Positions 1 through 7,470 of a stretch of DNA of 13,247 bases are shown piece after piece. The position numbers and the translations under genes were made by a program. The notes below the pieces were generated by a model that saw only the letters and a list, made by a program, of their open reading frames with translations, did no database searches and was not told the DNA's origin. The DNA comes from Brachionus plicatilis (lineage: Eukaryota; Rotifera; Eurotatoria; Ploima; Brachionidae), in assembly GCA_010279815.1 (NCBI GenBank), contig QEOQ01000088.1, forward strand, positions 75,123-88,369. The letters run 5' to 3'. Within the stretch, counting starts at the first letter, position 1. Each line of letters opens with the position of its first letter.

Positions 1-126
1 ACTAAATAAATAATTTAAAAAAATAAAATGAAATATCTACAGTGTTGTACTTTAAACCGCAGAATGGGTAATATTACATTATTTTACGTAATTTTACGTA
101 GTTCAGTCAGCATTTTAGAAAACTAA
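1..126. other. AT-rich sequence, no gene seen
   Basis: Short AT-rich stretch before the coding-like patch. It contains a tandem pair of acgtaatttt-like units at about 87-101. No reading frame, RNA gene or repeat end could be supported. Confidence 0.5.
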
Positions 127-541
127 TTTAATAATACAGCCGATGACGCTAAAGTGTTACCAAAAAACAAGAGAAGTGTTAGCAAATTATATGAATATCT
201 CCAAAAATATGAGTCACCGGATGAATTTAAATGATTAAATTAAAAACCATCAATTTGATAACATTCCTTGGAGTTTTCAAAAGGCCATTAAATCGATACC
301 ACAAAACTTTATTAGAATACCACAGAAAAACGCTACTGGGCTTGTCCAAACAAATGTGGAAAAAATTAAAAATTTTAGTGTCTCAAGTGGAAAAAATTTT
401 TTTTATATTTTTATCGTCATTCTAATCAAATTGGTATCAAATTATAAAAAAAGTCTTTTTTTATTTCTATGTATTTTTTTATTTTTTGTAGTTATTCTAA
501 TAAAATTGGGGGAAAAACTTAAAAATTTGTATTCCAACTAA
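127..541 (+). pseudogene. Degenerate coding-like patch, unknown protein
   Basis: Two adjacent open stretches in different frames have a protein-like composition unlike the surrounding AT-rich DNA. The first (127-234) reads ...TADDAKVLPKNKRSVSKLYE... and stops at TGA 232-234. The second (from 239, open to 541) reads ...NHQFDNIPWSFQKAIKS... followed by a balanced segment to about 390, then degrades into F/I/L/K-rich translation typical of AT-rich noncoding DNA. The simplest reading is one ancestral coding segment broken by a frameshift near 232-238, or two exons with unrecognised splice sites. I do not recognise the protein family and assign no function. No start codon with clear support is visible. 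Confidence 0.25.
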
Positions 542-1251
542 ATTTCTCCTAGATTACTATTTGAAAATAAAATAATTAATTTTTCTTATTTACATAAGAC
601 ATTAAGTCTGCTGTAGCTTTTATTATTATTATTATTATTTAAATAAATTGAAAAAACATTCGAATAAAAATACTATTTTTTTTTAAATCTATAACTTTCA
701 TAGATTCATCAAGTTTTCCTTTTCAAGAGTCTGAAAAATTTCATCAACAGTCTTAGTGTTTAAGGCATTAACCAAGTAAAATTATTACTAAGTCATTGGA
801 AAAAAATTTGAAATAAAGTTTGACCTTCTATTTTGCTTATTTATCTTAATTTGGTGACAAATTATAATCTAGAATTGAAACAGCATAATTTATATATTGA
901 AAAAATTCAGAATCCCAACATTCCTCACCTCGTATAACACACCATGTTACCCAAGGGATCACAATTACATGTCGAATTTTAAATAAACTTTTAGATCATG
1001 TATTTAAATATTTTTAATCAAAATAAAGCTCCTGAAACAATATTAAAGATAAATTTTTTATTAATAACAAATCTACAATCAATTTGAGCATCGCAATTAG
1101 TTAAATTTAAAAGTTATCTAAAACGGAAATCGCTTCAGTAAATGATTAAGCCTTTCTAATTAAAATAAATTTGAGACTTGATTAAATAAACATAAATGAT
1201 TGATTATTAAAATTAAAATTTTTCTTTCATTAACAAAAAAAACACTAAAAA
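542..1251. other. AT-rich 3' flank of the receptor gene, no gene seen
   Basis: Low-complexity AT-rich DNA. It includes a short ATT trinucleotide run at about 620-640. No ORF with a coding-like composition was found on either strand. On the minus strand it is the region downstream of the nuclear receptor stop codon and should contain its 3' UTR and polyadenylation site. Confidence 0.5.
1057..1062 (-). promoter_or_regulatory. Candidate polyadenylation signal AATAAA
   Basis: An AATAAA hexamer on the minus strand, about 190 nt after the proposed receptor stop codon at 1252. It is the first one I see downstream. Such hexamers arise often by chance in DNA this AT-rich, so this is only a candidate. 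Confidence 0.25.
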
Positions 1252-3685
1252 TCAAGCTTCCAAGTCAACTTCACGGTTCCGTTTCATAGCATCTGACAAC
1301 AAGTCATATGTCTTAGAATAAAAATAAATAAGTAAATTAATTAATCATGTATATTTACCATGCTGCTAAGATTCGAAGAATTTAATTTCTTATGTAAAAT
1401 ATGGTAAATTTAAAGAGTTTTTCAATGATGGGTGATAATTAAAACAATCCTTAGGGTAAAATGTTGAGTATTTAAGGTATTTTTTGATATATAATTGAGG
1501 AAATTTAAAAAAGAAATTTTCCATGATATCTATCAAATTTAAAAATTTTATATGATTTTTTTTTTTATTTTTTTGTTCAAATAAACGTAAAATTAGCCAA
1601 AAGAGTTCAATTAGAAAAAAATTTTCTCCACAAATTCTAATTATTATAATTTTTTTTTCCTTTTCAAATTCATTTCAATTTTGAATTAAAAAATTTTTTT
1701 TTTTTAAATATATTTTCAATTTTCTTACCAACCAAAAAACAAAAATTAACATAAATCATGGTAAAAAAACTCAATTAATATCTCTGAATTGGAAAAGAAA
1801 ATTTCCAAGAGTATCAATTTTTGCCATTAAATTTGACGCATTGCTAAATTTCATGCAAAACTTCCAATAAAAAAATAAAAAATTTTGTTCTAAATGTCAA
1901 AAAACTTGTTCTGTAAATGAAAAAAAGTGAAACAACTTTTGTTTCACTACTGCAGAAGTCTGCATAATCTGCAAAATTTAAAAGTAATAAAAATAAAACA
2001 CAATTAATTTGTCTCACTTTGTTTCATTTACCTAACAAGCTTTTGACAGTTAGAATAAAATTTGTAAAATATTTTTATCTTTGTATCGGAAGTTTTGTAT
2101 AAAATTTCACAATGCCTCAAATTAATGATTATTTTTTATTTAAATTCATTTCAATTTTAATCAAAATTATTGACTTTTCTAGTTTTTTTAAACATTTTTT
2201 GCCTTTTTTGAAACAAACTAAAATTAGGATAAATTTTGGCAATAAAATTCCTCAAAATTTTCAATTTTTTTAAAAGAATTAACTTAATCAAAAAATATCC
2301 AAAGTTCACCATATTTTACTTGACCAAAAAAAAGAAGGTAAAATTCACCGTATAATTGCAGCACTGTAAATAAAAAGTTAACTCTTACATATTTTAACTT
2401 ATCCATGAAGGTGCTGTCGCGCTTTTTCAGACTAAATTCATACGAAAGCAATTTTTTGTAGTACACATTCAAATTATACAATTCATCGGAATTTACTGTA
2501 TCTAAATCAAAGACAAAAATAAATCATTAAAAAAAAAAAAATTTTTTTTTCTCTAAACTGCAAACCTATGCTGGATATGACGGCCGGTATGAACACAGAC
2601 AGCTCCTGGTCAGTTAGCTTGAGCTGGTTGAACTTGTCGAGAAATTCAAATATGTCATTGGTCAAGTTGGGGCCGTAGGCTTTGTTCATGATGGTCCGCG
2701 AGAAGTACACTCCTTCGTCAAGATCAAGGAACAAATAGAACTCGCCGTCAATGAACAACTTGGCAACGCGCAGCGTGATCACCAGGAAAATGCGGTCAAT
2801 GACCACGTGCTCGAACTCCTTGTGGCTGAGCGAGCCGAAACCGGGCAATTTTCTGATATAATCAATGGACGTTTTGATGTTTTTTTGCAGTGCAGGCAAA
2901 AAGCGTTCAATGATGCTTTTTTTGCACATGCTACTAAAGTGTTCATGTGGACGGCCGCCTGATTCGGCCAACTTTACCGCTTTTTCATAGTGCACATGAT
3001 CAAACTCATAGTTGCACTCCAAAAAGATCTGATAGCACTTGTCGCGCAAAACACTCAGCGTCAACAGACCATTTTCGACACACGATTGATTCATGCTAAT
3101 TATGTCGACACCGGGAAAATAATTCGAAGTCTTTATGTTGACTGAGTTGAGCAGCGACTGATGAAATGTCTTTGACTTGTGTTCAAAGTTGGCGTTTTGG
3201 TCTAGAGCGAAGGGCGTGGAGCGCGCACTGGCGCTGTCCGTGCTCGAGTCGGACGCCGAGCAGGCCTTGTTGTTCTCGCGGATAATTTTGTCGCGTTCGT
3301 CCCGCGATATCCTGCCCATGCGCACCGAGTCCAGCGACATGCCGCCTCTGAGACAGGCCTGCCAGCGACAGTACTTGCACCGCTTGCGCTGCTTGGGCGT
3401 TATCTCGCAATTGTAGCCATAGTAGCACACGTACTCGTCGCTGCGCTCCACGCTCCGCTTGAAAAAGCCCTTGCAGCCCTCGCACGACGGCACTCCGTAG
3501 TGGATGCCGGTCGCCCGGTCCCCGCACACATTACACTTGCCAAAGTTGTACTTGGGCTCGCTTTTTTTCAGCTTCTTGTTGTAGTTGTAGGTCTCGAAGT
3601 CGTCGAGCAAGTGCTTGAACGCCTGGTCCGTGAGCACGGCCGGCGCACTGTTCGACTGACCCAGCTGACTGTTTGATTCGTGCAT
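1252..3685 (-). CDS. Nuclear hormone receptor, NR1-like (spliced, four coding exons)
   Basis: A ligand-regulated or orphan transcription factor acting in the nucleus. Proposed exons: 3685-2566, 2501-2389, 1388-1359 and 1311-1252, giving 440 residues. The DNA-binding domain is complete: zinc finger 1 uses C51, C54, C68, C71 and finger 2 uses C87, C93, C103, C106. The P-box region is CEGCKGFFKR (68-77), the type that contacts AGGTCA half-sites. A C-terminal extension ...SVRMGRI... follows (about 120-126), as in NR1 receptors. The ligand-binding domain covers about 200-430: the signature ...IRKLPGFGSLSHKEFE... lies in exon 1, and IFEFLDKFNQLKLTDQE resembles helices 7-8 of Rev-erb/E75-type receptors. 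Exon 2 supplies helix 9 and the start of helix 10; exons 3-4 supply KLNSSNLSSM and TYDLLSDAMKR, which align in length and hydrophobic pattern with helix 10/11. No AF-2 motif follows. DBD and exon 1 are near certain, the 64-nt intron very likely, the last two exons moderately likely. The rotifer-expanded NR1O group is one possible home; that placement is inference. Confidence 0.85.
1312..1358 (-). other. Receptor intron 3 (47 nt, proposed)
   Basis: The donor is GCATG|GTAAAT and the acceptor TTTTTATTCTAAG|ACATATG, with a long T-rich tract before the AG. The intron lies between codons. It separates the 30-nt micro-exon (KLNSSNLSSM) from the last exon, which reads TYDLLSDAMKRNREVDLEA and stops at TGA 1254-1252. 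The last exon is clearly GC-richer than its surroundings, supporting a coding role. Confidence 0.65.
1389..2388 (-). other. Receptor intron 2 (1000 nt, proposed)
   Basis: The donor is a strong consensus, AAATAT|GTAAGAGT. The proposed acceptor, CATAAG|AAATTA at 1390-1389, has a weak pyrimidine tract. The choice rests on protein spacing: after joining, the distance from F of FMDKLKY to the LSS of LSSM equals that in helix 10/11 of LXR-type receptors, and the phase is kept. The interior is AT-rich, with no coding segment I can support and one perfect short hairpin. It is about fifteen times longer than the gene's other introns. A better acceptor inside it would change the exon 3 call. Confidence 0.5.
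1926..1948. repeat. Perfect hairpin inside intron 2
   Basis: AGTGAAACAA, a 3-nt loop CTT, then TTGTTTCACT: ten perfect base pairs. It lies in the middle of the proposed 1000-nt intron. A related word, tttgtttcatt, recurs at about 2018-2028. Confidence 0.7.
2502..2565 (-). other. Receptor intron 1 (64 nt)
   Basis: The donor is ATAG|GTTTGC and the acceptor TTTGATTTAG|ATACAG, both on the minus strand. The intron splits a codon after its first base and the join gives VISSI-D-TVNSDELYNL in frame. Without splicing, the exon 1 frame runs into an oligo-T tract that translates to a run of F and then stops. The size fits a compact invertebrate genome. Confidence 0.85.
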
Positions 3686-3695
3686 GGCAACGCAT
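3531..3695 (-). other. Out-of-frame upstream ATG and overlapping ORF at the receptor start
   Basis: An ATG at 3695-3693 precedes the receptor ATG (3685) by 10 nt and is out of frame with it. It opens a 54-codon frame that stops at TAA 3533-3531, inside the receptor's first exon just at the first zinc-finger cysteine. The receptor start was chosen because it is the first ATG in the domain-bearing frame. The upstream ATG could reduce receptor translation if both are in the mRNA. It is not proposed as a protein of its own. Confidence 0.4.
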
Positions 3696-3727
3696 TTAAA
3701 CCAAGTGGAGATTAGGTAGAGCGAAAA

Positions 3728-3745
3728 TCTAGATAAAAAATAAAG
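3728..3745 (-). promoter_or_regulatory. Candidate 5' UTR splice acceptor
   Basis: On the minus strand a pyrimidine-rich run ending TTTTTTATCTAG lies about 44 nt before the receptor ATG, followed by ATTTTCGC. It resembles the acceptor of intron 3 and could end a 5' UTR intron. If so, the transcription start lies further upstream, perhaps within the hairpin-rich flank. No matching donor was identified. Confidence 0.35.
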
Positions 3746-3792
3746 GGTTTTTTTGTATTTATTTTTTTTAGTGAAGGTTGAGAGGCAGTGTG

Positions 3793-3871
3793 GCTAGGCC
3801 TGAGTGAGCGCTGATGTGTGAATATAATGCAAACGCCTCCAGTCCTTCTAGGCCGGTCTGCTAAGCCTAGC
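3793..3871. repeat. Inverted repeat 1, upstream flank
   Basis: GCTAGGC at 3793-3799 pairs with GCCTAGC at 3865-3871 across 65 nt. The interior has further ggcc-containing words but no clean extended stem. It is the weakest of the upstream hairpins. Confidence 0.4.
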
Positions 3872-4041
3872 TGGAAAGTTTTAGATCAAATATTTCAACT
3901 TTTTTGAGCGAGTGATCGCTCTCTCTTTTTTTTTATTTTCTCTTTATGAAAAAGTAGTTTTATGAAATTAAGTAAGCAAGAAAAAAAGTAAAACAAAATT
4001 TTCTAAAAATTTATTCATAGACGTAATTTGTTGTTTCGACA

Positions 4042-4096
4042 GCAAGCATTGCAATGCAAAGCGTGATATATTATGAATGATTTGAATTATGCTTGC
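4042..4096. repeat. Inverted repeat 2, with an embedded 12-bp palindrome
   Basis: GCAAGCAT (4042-4049) pairs with ATGCTTGC (4089-4096). Overlapping the left arm is a perfect 12-bp palindrome, GCATTGCAATGC (4046-4057), the kind of symmetric site that a dimeric transcription factor could bind. No specific factor is claimed. Confidence 0.55.
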
Positions 4097-4150
4097 ATTT
4101 GCTTTTCTCTCTCTCTCCTTTTTTTTTCTATTGCTATTGCATAATTAGTG

Positions 4151-4229
4151 CTTTATGGCCTTGCCAATCCTCCACACAGCCAAAATCGATATTGGCTCAA
4201 TTATGGCTGTGTGTTTAGGCGCCATAAAG
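4151..4229. repeat. Inverted repeat 3, two-stem hairpin
   Basis: The outer stem is CTTTATGGC (4151-4159) with GCCATAAAG (4221-4229). The inner stem is CACACAGCCA (4173-4182) with TGGCTGTGTG (4204-4213). Both are perfect and in register, so 19 base pairs form in a 79-nt span with an asymmetric internal loop and a 21-nt end loop. GCC at 4163-4165 can add a pairing with GGC at 4218-4220. Confidence 0.75.
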
Positions 4230-4371
4230 GTCAACCACTCCCGGCCTAATGCATAGTCTAGTTACTTAATATTTGACTTGGTCTTGGAGTGATCATTTAG
4301 CACATTTTGCTTGGAAAAATGAGCCTGGGCAAATGAAATTATCCAAGTGAAATTGAAGAATTTTTTCACTC

Positions 4372-4459
4372 GTGACGCGCATGCTCTAAAATTGCATAAA
4401 CTAAAATCTTATGTAACTAGGAATGTTCGAGCAATTTTAGATTATGTTCTAAGCGTCAC
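4372..4459. repeat. Inverted repeat 4, two-stem hairpin
   Basis: The outer stem is GTGACGC (4372-4378) with GCGTCAC (4453-4459). The inner stem is CTAAAATTGC (4386-4395) with GCAATTTTAG (4431-4440). Both are perfect. The architecture, outer stem plus ten-pair inner stem in 88 nt, resembles that at 4151-4229. Confidence 0.75.
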
Positions 4460-4461
4460 CG

Positions 4462-4546
4462 CTTTGTCTTATTATCCTGATCTAAGAGGAAATTATTTTA
4501 TTTTTCTAGCAGCGGCCTAGTTTAGTTTTTGATAATTAAGACAAAG
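4462..4546. repeat. Inverted repeat 5, immediately after repeat 4
   Basis: CTTTGTCTTA (4462-4471) pairs perfectly with TAAGACAAAG (4537-4546). TTATC/GATAA extends the stem past a one-base bulge at 4536. It starts three bases after the preceding hairpin. Confidence 0.7.
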
Positions 4547-4560
4547 TGATGTCACAGTTA

Positions 4561-4725
4561 ATTATTTATTTGATTTATTTGCGCCTAGCTAAAGCTCCTT
4601 CAGATTATACAAAACTAAATAAAAAATTCGGCAAACAAATATAAAATAAAATAAAAATGTAAAGTAAAATTAAGATAAAAGTAAAAAAAAGCTAAAATGT
4701 AAAATGAAAAAAAAAATTAAAATTT
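4561..4725 (-). mobile_element. LINE 3' end, copy A (outer type)
   Basis: On the minus strand it ends with CTGAAGGAGCTTTAGCTAGG followed by CGC and an ATAAAT-rich tail (plus 4561-4580). The stem-loop lies at 4581-4603. The body upstream (4604-4725) is AT-rich 3' UTR-like sequence, sharing words with the 3' UTR of copy E. It lies directly downstream of LINE copy C in the same orientation, so the two 3' ends are head to tail. No coding sequence remains. Confidence 0.65.
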
Positions 4726-4741
4726 TTTATTTATTTGTTTG

Positions 4742-5978
4742 TCTGTACCACTGGGGTGAAGTTTTCACGTGGGTTAAAAAAAAAAATTGAATTAGTTAAA
4801 AAAGATATTCAATTAAATTTTTTTTTTGTATTGAAAATATTGAACAAAAAAATGAATACGAAATAGAATCAAATTCTTTATTTTTTGCTTTTCTGATTTT
4901 ACCTTGATTAACCTTAATTGATCTATAATGAGGACATCTTGAAGTTGATGATCAATTCAAAAAGTTTATCTTCAGATATTAAAACTAATCTTTGATTTAA
5001 TATAAATAATTTTAATGAAACATGATTTACATGCAATGTAGATTTAGAAAATAAAAAAAAAATTGAAAAAACATTTTCTCAGTCCATTGATAATCGATTT
5101 TAATATTTAAATGTATTAGCTGATTTTTTGTAAATTTCATTTGAGATTTTTTATTTCAAAAGTATTTGTGTTTAGCATTCACAATTAAATTAAAAAAAAA
5201 TTCAAATAAAAAATTCCAAATTAGTATTAAAATGAAAATAAAATTTTACAAAAAATCAGCTAACTAAATTGAAAATCGATTTTATTATTGGATTGAGAAA
5301 ATGTTTTTTTTCAATTTTTTCTTATTCTCTAAATCTACATTGCATGTAAATCATGTAACATTAAAATTATTTAAATAAAATCAAAGATTTAGTTTAATAT
5401 CTAAAGACAAAATTTTTGAATTGAAATGATATTTTGAATTGATCATCAACTTCAAGATGCCATAATGAGTGTGTGAAAATTTTTCTTTAATACATATCTT
5501 GCTATAGTCTTCTAAATTAACACTATTTGCACGGAAGCGCTAATAACATAAAGGCTTAAATAAAACTATCACCGCTTATAAATATTGAAATTTTGAGAAC
5601 CCTTGAAAGTTACTTAAAAAATGAAAAAACTGCTATCGTTTTAAAAAAATTTTTTATTTGTTAACTGTACCGAGCTTAAGTTCCTTCAGAATAAAAATCA
5701 AAAAATAAAAATATGAAAAAAGTTTGTGAGAGTTAAATAACCTGGAATTAAAAAAAGATATTTTTTTATTATAATATTTTTTACTTAGCTTTGTGTTTTA
5801 TTCACTTTTTATCCATTTAAAAAATTTGCCAATCAATTCAATTTTTATTACAATAAATCTCATTATCTTTTAAGTAAAAAATTCAATAAATAATTCAATT
5901 CATTTTTTATTGAATAAAAAAAAAATTGAAGATTTTTCTAACTAATTCACGTGAAAACTTCACCCCAGTATCTGTACC
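4742..5978. mobile_element. Foldback (long inverted repeat) DNA element with 8-bp target duplication
   Basis: The element spans 4750-5970 and is bounded by direct copies of TCTGTACC (4742-4749 and 5971-5978). Its ends match perfectly over 22 bp as inverted repeats (4750-4771, 5948-5969). The inner arms are also inverted copies centred near 5190: 4935-4958 pairs with 5436-5459 over 24 bases and 5021-5048 with 5328-5355 over 28 bases, with many shorter matches between. It encodes no protein. The 8-bp duplication suits mobilisation by a hAT-type transposase, but the family is not certain. It is inserted in the 3' tail of LINE copy C: the TCTGTACC target is part of that LINE's terminal motif. The right arm is longer and holds LINE fragment B. 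Confidence 0.85.
5650..5700 (-). mobile_element. LINE 3' end, copy B, inside the foldback element
   Basis: On the minus strand it reads CTGAAGGAACTTAAGCTCGG then TACAG (5665-5689), followed by an A-rich tail (plus 5651-5662). The matching position of the left arm lacks it, so it probably inserted after the foldback element arrived. The upstream limit is unclear; AT-rich sequence to about 5800 may belong to it. Confidence 0.6.
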
Positions 5979-6516
5979 AAGCTAATGCTCCTTCGGAATA
6001 AAAAAAAAATAAAATAAAATAAAAAACAAATAAAAAATAAAAAGGATAAATAAGTCGAAAGAAAATTAAAAACGACATGTTTAGATATTTGATAGTTCAG
6101 GAAAAAAAGAAGAAATAACTAGGCAGCAATTACACAATGGAGTTGGATATTCGATATATCTTGATTCGAAACATTCTCTATATTCTTCTACCAGTCTGAC
6201 GACCAGTGGAACAGAATGACTCAATCCTGCCCTGACATATCTCTCACTCAACTCAAAAAGTCGATTTGAAACTGTAAGTAGTTTAAGTTTATTAAAGGCC
6301 TCTTGGTGCATAATATTGGAAGGGATATCATATTTCAGCTTCAAAATAGATCGAACTGCTTAATTTTGAATAACTTGTATTTTTTTGATGCTAACTTCTG
6401 AGAATGAATTTAAACAAGGAAAAGAATAATCCAAGATTGATCCTATCAAATATTTGTAAAAATTACCTTATGTTTTTAGCTTTAGACCCAATTTCCTATT
6501 TGAGAGATATTTTATT
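5979..6516 (-). pseudogene. LINE copy C, ORF2 C-terminal part and 3' UTR
   Basis: The 3' portion of a non-LTR retrotransposon polyprotein, downstream of the reverse-transcriptase core. From about 6516 it reads ...IKYLSNRKLGL..., then ...GSILDYSFPCLNSFSE..., ...IKKIQVIQN*AVRSILKLKYD... and ...LTVSNRLFELSERYVRAGL..., ending near 6081. Homologous segments occur in the plus-strand copy at 8830-9230. Two in-frame stops interrupt it: a TAA after KLKT and a TAA after VIQN. The 3' UTR leads to the stem-loop motif at 5972-5996. It is inactive. The sequence continues upstream at 7463 beyond a hAT-like insertion. Confidence 0.85.
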
Positions 6517-7470
6517 ATATTAACCAGAGTAGTTTAAGAGTCCAAGTCATTAAAAAAAAAGTCCAAGTCCGGACTTTTTATTAAAATTTGCTAGATCAGG
6601 CTTCAAATTAAAAAATTTAAATACTCTTTGGTTGTCTAATGCAATAGATTTGCCATTTATCAGAAATTTCCAGACTTGTTTAAAAGTCAGGAAAAAAAGT
6701 CTTAAAAAAAAAATAAAATTTATTTTTAATGATGTAATTTGTTTGTTTTTATTATTTTTTTTTACTGGACAGAAAGTGCTTCACTTCGTATGTGCAAGAT
6801 GTGCTCTTTTCGAATGTTAGCTCGAAGCCTTTTTAAATTAATTTTTAAATAAAAATATCTATTTAAAAAAAAATCTTAACAAGTCAAAAACAAGTCAAAG
6901 TATGACTTGGACTTGCTACAAAAATACGAAAATTACAAGTCATAAATTTTTTTATATCTTGATTTTTTATATTTTTTAATAGTTTTCATCTTGTTTAATT
7001 TATTTCTAATTTTTTTTTTAAGCACAAATTTTTTTGTTTTTATTATTAAATTCACTTAAAAAGAATACGACAATTATGTGAATTATCTTATTATTTATTT
7101 TATAAAATCATGTTCCAATATTTATATTGAAAAAGAAAGTTAAACAAATATTTTTATTTTTTCCTGAATAAAAAAATTAAATACTAACAATTTTATATAT
7201 ACTTTGATTCTATTCTTAAAATAATTAAAAATCTTGACTTGTTTTTTTTTAAATTTTTGAAACAAGTCAAAGTCCTGACTTGTATTTGACTTGTGACTTT
7301 TATGCAACTCTGGAATTTTCTTGCAATTTTAGCAAAAATGTCTTCACAATTCTTCTTCAGTATTCAAAATTTTAAAGACTCGACTTGAACTTTTGAAAGA
7401 AAATTAAAAAAAAAGTCTGGACTTGTACTTGACTTGAGATTTGTGACTTTTAAACAACTCTGATATTTAC
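6517..7470. mobile_element. hAT-like non-autonomous element in LINE copy C
   Basis: The element spans 6525-7462 with terminal inverted repeats CAGAGTAGTTTAAGAGTC on the left and CAGAGTTGTTTAAAAGTC as reverse complement of the right, 16 of 18 identical. It is flanked by ATATTAAC (6517-6524) and ATATTTAC (7463-7470), an 8-bp target duplication with one later change. Subterminal regions are full of AAGTC/GACTT words, as in hAT elements with clustered transposase-binding repeats. No transposase frame is present. It interrupts the LINE ORF, and a second related element sits within it. Confidence 0.85.
6663..7320. mobile_element. Nested hAT-like element inside the preceding one
   Basis: The element spans 6671-7312. 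Ends are CAGACTTGTTTAAAAGTC and, as reverse complement of the right, CAGAGTTGCATAAAAGTC, 15 of 18 identical. Target duplication: GAAATTTC (6663-6670) and GAATTTTC (7313-7320), one mismatch. The sibling copy at 7902-8186 has the same flanking sequences joined with a single GAAAATTC (8050-8057), showing the pre-insertion state. Subterminal AAGTC repeats lie at about 6880-6950 and 7255-7300. No coding frame could be supported in its AT-rich core. Confidence 0.85.

Larger units (their letters stand above)
3746..4560. promoter_or_regulatory. Hairpin-dense upstream flank of the receptor gene
   Basis: About 800 bp between the receptor 5' end and the first LINE copy. It is less AT-rich than other intergenic DNA here, with CT runs at about 3920-3930 and 4107-4120. 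No coding frame is evident. It carries many inverted repeats, the main ones listed separately, plus short ones: GAGCGA/TCGCTC (3906-3911/3916-3921) and AATTATGC/GCATAATT (about 4085-4092/4139-4146). It may hold the promoter and transcription-factor sites, or an old folded element. I cannot identify a TATA box with confidence. Confidence 0.4.

Noticed and set aside
2364..2388. A 25-nt intron GTAAGAG...TTTACAG on the minus strand
   Set aside because: Both ends look good, but 25 nt is below the usual animal minimum and the joined frame gives a short C/N/F-rich tail with a stop instead of helix 10/11. The donor was kept and a later acceptor preferred.
3177..3416. Plus-strand open frame opposite the receptor
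   Set aside because: It is the antisense of the conserved zinc-finger coding sequence; its composition reflects the opposite strand only.
3183..3527. Long open frame on the minus strand inside the receptor exon
   Set aside because: It is a shifted frame of the GC-rich DNA-binding-domain exon and has no domain of its own.
4151..4229. Possible microRNA precursor
   Set aside because: The stem is broken by a large asymmetric internal loop, leaving no continuous ~20-nt duplex. Kept only as a hairpin.
6632..6820. Plus-strand open frame in the hAT-like element
   Set aside because: It crosses the boundary of the nested insertion at 6671 and has K/F-rich translation. No transposase motif is visible.
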